NCBI GenBank assembly: GCA_036788215.1
Contig: DAIQNV010000036.1
Span: 1-33,197, forward strand
DNA: 33,197 nt
Direction of reading: 5' to 3'
Origin: DAIQNV01 sp036788215
GTDB taxonomy: Bacteria > Planctomycetota > Phycisphaerae > Phycisphaerales > UBA1924
The notes under the pieces are model-generated. The model ran no database searches. It was given only the letters and a program-made list of their open reading frames with translations, and had not been told where the DNA came from. Below are positions 16,801 to 25,800 of the stretch, in pieces. Numbering within the stretch: position 1 is the first letter of the stretch; the number at the start of each line of letters is the position of its first letter. The position numbers and the translations under genes were made by a program.

Positions 16801-19800
16801 GATCGTTCACCAGCACCTCGACGAGCGCGACCGCCTCCTCGCGACCCGCGACGATCAGCGTGTTCGTCCGGCTGTCGACGCTCACCGTCACCTCGCCCAC
16901 GAGCGCCTGGCCCGTCGTGGTCGTCGGGAGGCCACGACGCTGCGTGCCGGGCAGGCGGCTCAGCGCCTCCCCACGGCTGAACAACTGGTCGATGACCGTC
17001 TTGATCCGGTCCGCCGACGCGTTGTCGAGGGGGAACATCCGGACCACCACCGCGTCGCCGATCGGCAGCGCGTCGAAGAGCTTCACCACCTCCGCCACCG
17101 CATCCACGTTCGAGGGAGACGACGCCACGATCACCGAGTTGCTCTGCGCATCGGCGATCAGCCGGATCGGCACCGACAGGTCGAGCTCCACCGGCGCCGA
17201 CTCGAAACCGGGGCGATCGAGCCGCAGCCGGCGCGCCCGCTCCGCCACCGCAGCCGCGGGCGCGGTCTTGCCGTCCGCCTCACGCGCCCGCAGCATCTGG
17301 TCGACCAGCGAGACCAGCCGGCTCGCCTCCGCGACCTTCAGCGGGACCACCGCCGCCATCTGCTCCGCCCCGCCGGGCTCCGCGTCCAGCGCCCGCACCA
17401 ATTCCCGCACGACCGCACCGTCCGAGGCGCCCGCCGTCACCGCGATCGCGGGACGGGGCTCCAGCGAGACCGCGACCACGGGCTCCGACACGAGACTCGG
17501 GCGGTCGCCCTGCGGGCCCCGGGTCACGCCCAGATCATTCAGCAGGCGCACCATGTCCGCGGGCGCCGTGTTCGCGAGCTCGAGGATGATCGCCTCGCCC
17601 CCCGGCGCCACGACGCCCTCCGCCTCGCCCGCCCCGGGACCGGCGTCGGGCTTCGCCTGCGGGACGGGGCCCTCGAGCTCCTCGACCAGCGCCATCGCGC
17701 GGTCATAGACCTCCCGGCTCGAGCTCATGATCAGCGTGTTGGTCGCCGCGTCCGCCTCGATCGCCAGGAGCTCCCCGCGCCGCTGCGCGAGGGGCGCCAG
17801 CGTCCGCTGCAGCGTCTGGCGCAGACGAACCGCGCTGATGGACTGCAGACGGATGACGCGGGGCGTCGCCTCCGCCCGCCCGGCCTCCTCCATAAGCGCC
17901 AACGCCAACTGGCGGATGTCCTCGAACTCGTCCTGCGCCGCCCGCACGATCAGCGTCTGCGTCGCGTCATCGCCGATGATCACCGCCTGGCGCGGGCTGC
18001 CCGACCGCAGCTGGTTGTTCACCAGCACCCGCCGCACGCTGTCCGCGAGCGCCGACGCCCGCGCCCCGCCCACCACGGGAATCAGCCTCGCCTCGGGCAG
18101 CGCCAGGAAGTCCGGCACATCCAGCTTCTCCACGATGTTGCGGATGAGCTCCAGCTCCTTCCGACCCGCGAAGACGATCAGGCTGTTCGTCTGCACCTCC
18201 GCCGAGACGCTGGGCGTCTCCTCGCTGGTCACGAGCACCGTCGGCTCGATGAAGTCCCGGTCGTTGTTCCGCCCCCGCTGCGCCGCCTGGATCCTCGCCC
18301 GCTCGCGCTGCAGCTCCTGCTCCAAGGGCGCCCGGAACCCCTCGTTCAGCGCCCGAGCCACGCCCGCCGCATCGGCGTGCATCAGCGGGAGCACCACGAG
18401 CTGGCGCGAAGTGTCGTACTCCTCGGTATCGAGCCGCGAAAGCAGCGCCCGGATGTCCTCGAACAGCACCTCGTCCGCGCTGATGACCAGGGAGTTGCTC
18501 GCCGGGTCCGACAGGATCGTCACCGCACGCTCCGCCGGGCCCGACGCCTCGGGCGCGAACCGCCCGTAGAACACCCGCAGCGCCTCCGCCGTCTGCTCCG
18601 CGTCCGCGAAACGCAGCTTCACGAACTCCGTCCGCCGGTCCTGCTTCTCCGGCACATCGAGCTCGCGCACCATCTGCTCGATGAACGGCATCGCGTCCGA
18701 CGACGCGGTCACGCTGATCGAGTTCCCGGTGAACCCCGAGTCAAAGCTCGGCGCCGGCTCCCCCGGGCTCCTGGGCCTCGCCGAGACCATCCGCCGCAGG
18801 ATCATCTCCGTGTCCGCAGCCTCCGCGTGCTTCAGCTCGAACCGCCGGAACTCAACGGGCGAACTCGTCAGGGGCGTGTCCAGCTTCTCCACCTGCTCCA
18901 TCACCAGCCGGACCGCCTCGTCCGAGCCGGTCACCAGGAGCGCGTTCGTCCGCTCCACAGGCGTGATGTTCACACGCACATTCGCGGGCAGCGACTCCCG
19001 AAGCGCCCGCGCCACCTCCGTCGCCCGCGCAGACTCGAGCTGCACCGTCGCCATCCGGCCCGATTCCTCGCCGTTCACGCGGTCCAGCTCGTTCAGCAGC
19101 TCGCGGACACGCCCCTGCTCGTCCTCCAGCGCCGACACGATGATCGCCCCACGGCTCGGCTGAGGCGTCACGATCACCTCGTCCTCCGACCGCCCCCGCC
19201 TCGGGAACATCGCCCGCACCGTCGCCGCCGCCTCACGCGGGTCCGCGTTCGCCAGCGTGTACACCTCGATCGTCCGCCCCTCCCCCAGCTCCGGCTGATC
19301 GATCTGCCCAACCAGGTCCTTGAGCAAAGCAAGGTCCGCCGCCGGAGCCGCCACGATCAACGCGTTCCCCTCCGCGCTCCCGAGGATCGTCATCGCCTCC
19401 GCGTTCCGCCCCTCCGACCGCGCTCGCTCGCGGAAGAACCGCTGCAGGCTCGCCGCCGCCCGCCCCGCCTCCGCGTGCTTCAGCACCACCGTCTCGATCA
19501 CCTGCTCCTCGCCCGCTGCCGCCGCCGCGATCTGCTCGATCTGCCCCGCAGCCTTCTCGACCGACGCCTCCGGACCGATCAGCACCACGAGCCTGCGAGC
19601 CTGATCGACCTCCACCTGCACCTGCCCGGGGTCCGGCCCCTGCCAGAAGCCCCAGTCCGGCGTCTGCGTCGTCTGCTCGATCAGCCGCTCCAGGGCCCGC
19701 AGGTCCCCCGCCGGCACCTGCACCGCCCGCACGACCTTCGATCCGTCGTTCACCCGGGGCTGATCCAGCTCCGCGATGATCTTCTCAAACGTCTCAAACG

Positions 19801-22800
19801 CATCGCCCGAGCCGAACAGGATCACCGAGTTCGTCGTCGCGTTCACATCCACGACCACCTCGTCCGCCGCCTGCCCGCCCTGCGCGTTCGACCGCCTCCG
19901 CCAGCTCACCTGCCACCCGATCTCCTCCAGCGTCGACTGGATGCTGGCCGCCTGGATGTGCTGCAGCGGGATCACCCGGAACTGCGTACCCCCCAGCTCG
20001 TTCGGCGCATCGAACTGCGACGCCAGCGCCGAGATCTGCTCGAAATCCTCGTCGCTCGACGCGATCACCAAGGTCCCGCTCGTCCGGTCGCCGATGATCG
20101 CCGCGTCCCCGCCGCGCCCCCCCCGACCCCCGCGTCCCACCCGCGCCCGCTGCTGGAAGAACCGCTGCAGCTCACGCGCCACCAGGGAAGCGTCCGCCCG
20201 CTCCAGCTTGATCGACCGCACCGGGTACGACTGCGCCTCCGCCACGTCGACCTGCGCCACGAGACCCTTGATCTCCGCCAGCTCCTCCTCCGCCGCCCGC
20301 ACGATCAGGACGCCCGTGTCGTCCTGCGCCGTAACACGCACCCGCTCCGCCCGCGCCGGGTCACGCCCGACGACGACATCATCGATCACCCGCTCCACCG
20401 CGCTCGGACGCGCGTGCTGCAGCGCGATCACCTCGAGCCGCAGATCGTCCCGCTCCACCGACACATCGCTCGCGACGACCAGCCCCTCGATCTCGCCGTG
20501 CTGGTCCCCGCTCGCGGTCACCAGCAGCGTGTTCGTCCGGTCGTCCCACACGAACCTCGCCCGGGGCACATTCCCCGCCCCCGGGCCCTGCCGCTTCGCG
20601 TCGATGAGCTGCTGCAGCGTCCGACCGAGCGCCTGCGCATCCGCGTTCTCCAGCGTGTACCGCCGGATCTCCATCCGCTCCGACGCGGCGCTCTGATCGA
20701 TCAGCGAAACGAACCGGTCCACCAGCCCGAGCGCCTCCCGCGGCGCGCTGATGATCAGCTGCCCCCCGTTCGGGCTCGCCGATACCGCGATGTCCCGCGG
20801 ATCGATCCTCCCTTTCACGCTCCCGCCATCGCCAAGCAGCTCCACCTCCGCTCCGCGCAAAAGCTGGGCCTGCCGCCCGCGCGGAGACCCGCTGAAGAGG
20901 TCCTGCACCGTCCGCGCCGCGACCCGCGCATCCACGTTCGTCAGGGGGTACACCTTGATCGACACGCGCTGCGTCCGCTCCAGACGCGCCACACCGCGGA
21001 TCACATCCGCGATCGCGCCAAAGTCCGTCTCGTTCGCCCAGACCACCAGCGTCCCCGCGTCCTCGTCCGCAGTCACCGCGACCGCGCCCGTGAACCCACC
21101 CGGGTTCTGCGCGTTCGCACGCCCCACCTGCCGCACCGTCTGGTTGATCAGGTTCGCCACCTGCCGCGCATCCGCGCCCCCGGGCAGCTCGACAAACCGG
21201 ATCGCCGTCGGCTCCGCCGGGATCTGCCGCTCCACCTCATCCGCCAGCCGCGCCAGCTCATCCGTCGCCCGGGGCGACCCCACCACCACCAGCGTGTTCG
21301 TCACCGGGTCCACCGCGATCGTGATCTCGGGCTCGTCGTCCTCTGCCACCTGCGCCGTCGCCACCGATACGACGACCGCACGCACGAACCCGAACCGCCC
21401 GCCGAACCCGAACGGATCGACCTCGAAGAGCGACCCGCCCGGCCCCGCCGGCATCTCCGTCCCCTCCGGCCCGGGCGATTCCTCGCCCGCCGACGCGCCC
21501 TCTTCTTCGTCCGCGCTCAAGAGCTCATCAACCCCGATCACCTTCACCCGCACGCCGCCCCGACGCTCGTACATCCGCCGGATCGTCTGCGCCACCTCCG
21601 CAGCGCTCGCCCGCGACCGATCCACCGGGATCGTCCGCCACTGCCGGCCCGTCCTGAGCGTCGCCCGATCGAGGTCATTCGCCAGCGACTCGACGAGCGC
21701 CATCTGGTCCCGCGTCGCGCTCACGATGAGCGAGTTGCTCGACCGGTCCACCCGGATCGTCGGGGGCTGCGTCACGCTCGGGTCATCCGCAAACACCGCC
21801 TCGATGTTCTGCTGCAGCTCGATCGCATCCGCGTTCGCCAGCGTGAGCACCCGCACGCTCCGCCCGCCACCGGCCCGCGCAGCGGGGTCGACATCCAGCT
21901 CCCCCACCACCTCCGAAGCCAGCTCCAGGAGCGCCACCGGCGCACTGATCACCAAGGCGTTCAGCCGACGCTCCGGCTCCACGCGGATCGGCGCAGGCCG
22001 CGCCCCCCCCTGCTGGAACCGCTGCAGCCGCGCGTTCTCCTGCACCCACCAAGGCAGCCGGTCGATCGGGTCTTCCTTCTGCAAAACGCCCTGCACGATC
22101 GGCGCCAGCGTCTCCGCCCGCGCGTGCCGCAGGAACACCGTCCGCACCCCCACCTCCGCAGGCTCCGACGCCACGTCGTCCATCGCCTCGATCAGTTCCC
22201 CCGCCCGCGACAAGGTCTCCGCGCTCCCCGCCACCACCACCGAGTTGCTCCCCCGCTCCGGCGTGATCACCGGCCTCGTCTCCCCGGGCTTCGCCTGCGC
22301 CTCGAGAGCACGCGACAACGCCGAGGACACGCTCTCCGCATCCCCACGCGTCAGGCGGAACACACGCACATCCGTCGCCCCCTCGCCCCGGGGCTCATCG
22401 AGCGCCGCGATCAATTCCTCCGCCATACCCATCAGCGGCGCCGGCACGCTCACCAGCAGCCGGTTGGTCTCGGGCTCCGCCGTCACCCGAGGCGCCGGCA
22501 CCGCCAGCCCCGCCTCCGCAGCACGCCTCAGCGACTCCGGCCAACGGCTCCGATCCCCCAGCATCTGCCCCAGCGTCCCCGCCACAGCCCGCGCATCCGC
22601 GTTCTCCAGCGTCACCGTGCGGATCTCCGCCGATGGCGCCGCCGGGCTCCTTTCGTCAAACTCCGCAAGCAGACGCACCGCCTCCGATGCCTGCTCCTCC
22701 GTCCCGATCACCAGGACCACGCCGCTCGCCAGGTCCGCCGAGATTTCAAGAGCCTTCCGCCCGCCCGGCAGCGTCTCCCGCGCCACACGGCTCACCGTCT

Positions 22801-25800
22801 CCGCCAGCCGACGCGGATCCGCCCGCCCCGGCGTGTAGGTCATCACCCGCCGATCGTCGTCGCTGGCGGGCATGTCCAGCCGCTCGATCACGCCCCGCGC
22901 CAGGTCGATCGTCTCCGCAGGCCCGCTCACGATCAGGGCGTTCGTCCGCGCCTCGACTTCGACGCGGATCGGTGCCGTCTCCGGCATCCGCCCACGGCTG
23001 TACCGCAGCTGCATCATCAGCACCCGCGGGTCCGTCTGCTGCTGGTCGACCAGCAGCCGCTGCACTGTCTGCGCGATCGCCCCGGCGTCCGCGTACTCCA
23101 GGGGGAAGGTCTCAATCGAGGGCTTCTCGGGGTCAAAGGGTTGACGGTCGAGAGGCTCGATGAGTTCCTGCACCTTGTCGAGGTCCCGGCTCGGCCCGCT
23201 CAGCACCAAGGCGTTGCTCGCCAGCGCCGCGAGCACCCGCACCAACGCCGGCTCCCCGCTCGGGAGGTCCATCGTGGGCAGGCTCTGCGAAACCGTCCGC
23301 GCCACCTCCCCCGCCTCGGCAAAGGTCAGCGGAACCACCCGCACACTCGCCCGCCCGATCTCCGCGCTCTCCGTGTCGAGCGCCTCGATCAGCCGCGCCG
23401 CGACCTCCTGCAGCTCCTCCGGCGCGTTGATGATCAGCGTGTTGCTCGCCCTATCCGCCGCGACCTCCAGGACGTCGCCGTCCATCCCCGCAGGCACGCT
23501 CGCCGCCCCCAGCGCCCGCTGCTCCCGCAGCCTCGCCGAAAGCATCTGCTCCACCGTCGCCGCCAGCCGGTCCGCCCGCGCGTGCTCCAGCGTGTACAGC
23601 TTCAGCACCGTCGCCGACCGGTTCACCGGCCCGTCCAGGTCCTTCACCAGGGCATCGATCTGCGCAAACGACGCCGAGGGCCCGCTCACCACGATCGCCC
23701 GGGTGCTGGGCTCCACGCTCACCGTCACAGGCGTCCGTCCCGCCGCCGCGAGCGCCCCCGTGTTCGCCAGCTGCTGGATCGCCCGCGACACCGCGCTCGC
23801 GTCCGCCCGCTCCACGCGGTAGGTCTTCACCTCGACATCGTCGCCGACATTGAGGGTGTCGAGGTTCTCCACCAGCCGCTCGAACCCGTTCAGCCGGTTC
23901 GCCGGCGCATCCACGATCAGGGAGTTCGTCGTCGGGTCCGCCCGGACAAAGACCTCCTTGCGACCCTGCAGCCAGGGCATCGGCCGACCCCGGTTGTCAA
24001 CCGGCATCGGGGGCTCGGGGTACATCTGGTCCATCGTCCGCGCCAGCTCATCCGCACGCGCCACCCGCAGCGGGAACACCCGGATCTCCCGCCCCTCGCT
24101 GTCGAACGCCTGGCTCTCGTTGAGGTCACGAACGATCGACTCGATCTCGGGCAGCACCTCCTCGTGCGCGCTGATGATCAAGGTGTTGGTCGCCGCGTCC
24201 GCCTCGATGTCCACAGGACGCAGCGCCCGATCCTCCGCCGTCCGACGGCTGTAGCTCCGCTGCAGCACCTGCGCGATGTTCCCCGCGTCCGTCGACCGGA
24301 GCCTGAGGATCCGCAGGGGAGGCCGGTCCGCCGTCTGCCGGTTGTCCAGGCTCCGAATGAGCGGCTCGATGATCCGGAACTGCCCGGGCTGCGCCGCCAC
24401 CATGATCGCATTCGTCGCCTCGATCACCTCGAAGACCGGCTCCGGCCCGCCCTCCGCCCGCAAGCTCTCGCTCTTCGCCGAGAGATCCCGAAGGAACCCC
24501 ACGACATCCTGAGCCTTCGCCAGGCGCAGCTCGATCAGCCGCACCTCCCGCGCCGGCCCCACCTGCTCCTGCAGCTCCTCAAGGATCCGCATGAACCGGT
24601 CCATCGCCTCGCGGTCCGCGACCACCTCGAGCGAGTTCGTCCCCTCGTCCACCGTCACATCGACGGGCCCCGCACCCGGGATCTGGTTGATCTGGCTCTC
24701 GTAGATCGTCATCGCCCGGTCGCGCACGTCCCCCGCCTGCGCGTTGGCGATCGGCACGATCCTGAGCCCCCGCTCCACCGGCACCGCCGTCAGATCGCTC
24801 AGGACCTGCTCGACCTTCTCGAAGGTCACCTGGTCGCCCGCCACGATCAAGGTCGAGCTCCGGGGCTCCACCTCGATCACCACGTCGACCTTCTGCTTCC
24901 CGCTCTGCGCCGGTCCGCTGAGCGTCCCCTGCCTCGCCAGCCCCTGCAGCATCCGGCTCACCGCCTGCGGGTCCGCGCCCACGATCCGGTAGGTCCGAAG
25001 CTGCGCCACCGGCGCCACCTCGACCCGGTCCAAGGTCTCCGCCAGCCGCTCCAGGCTCTCCCGCCGCTCCACCGGCGCATCGATGATCAGGCTGTTGCTC
25101 GAAGGATCCGCCGAAACGGTCACCTCCTTCTTCTCCTGCAGCCAGGGCATCGCGTTCCCGCGACGGTCCCGGGGCATCGGGGGCTCCGGGTACAGCTTGT
25201 CCATCGCCTGCGCCACATCCACCGCCCGCGCCGCCTTCAGCGGGAAGATAAAAGTCTCCCGCTCCGGCCCGTCCGTCCGCTCCGCGTTCAATTCCTCCAC
25301 GAACGCCTGGATCTCCGGCAAGAGATCCGGGTGCGCACTGACGATCAAGGTCCCCGTCGCCGCGTCCGCACGGATCTGCACCGGACGCGCCGTCCGGTCC
25401 GTCCGATCACGGCTCTCATACTGCTGCGTCAGCATCGCCGCGACCGCCGTCACATCCGCCTGCCGAACCTGCAGCAACTTCAGGGGCGGCAGGTCCGTCT
25501 GGTCCACCACATCCAGCCGCCGCACGAAGTCCGCGATCATGCGGTGCTGCGCATCCTCAGCGGTCACCAGGAGAGAGTTCGTCCGCTCGACGATCTTGAT
25601 CTCCGCGTCCGGCACCCGCCGCGCCGCCTCGACCGGGTCCGCCGACGCCAGGAGCTCCTGCAGCGGCGCCAGCACCTTCGAAGCGTCCGTGTTCCTGACA
25701 TCGATCAGCCGCGTCGTCCGATCCGGAGGCAGCAGCTGCTGCGCCTGGTTGAGCGCGTTCTGGAACAGCCGCACCGCGTCGGGCTTGCCCCGCAGGATCA

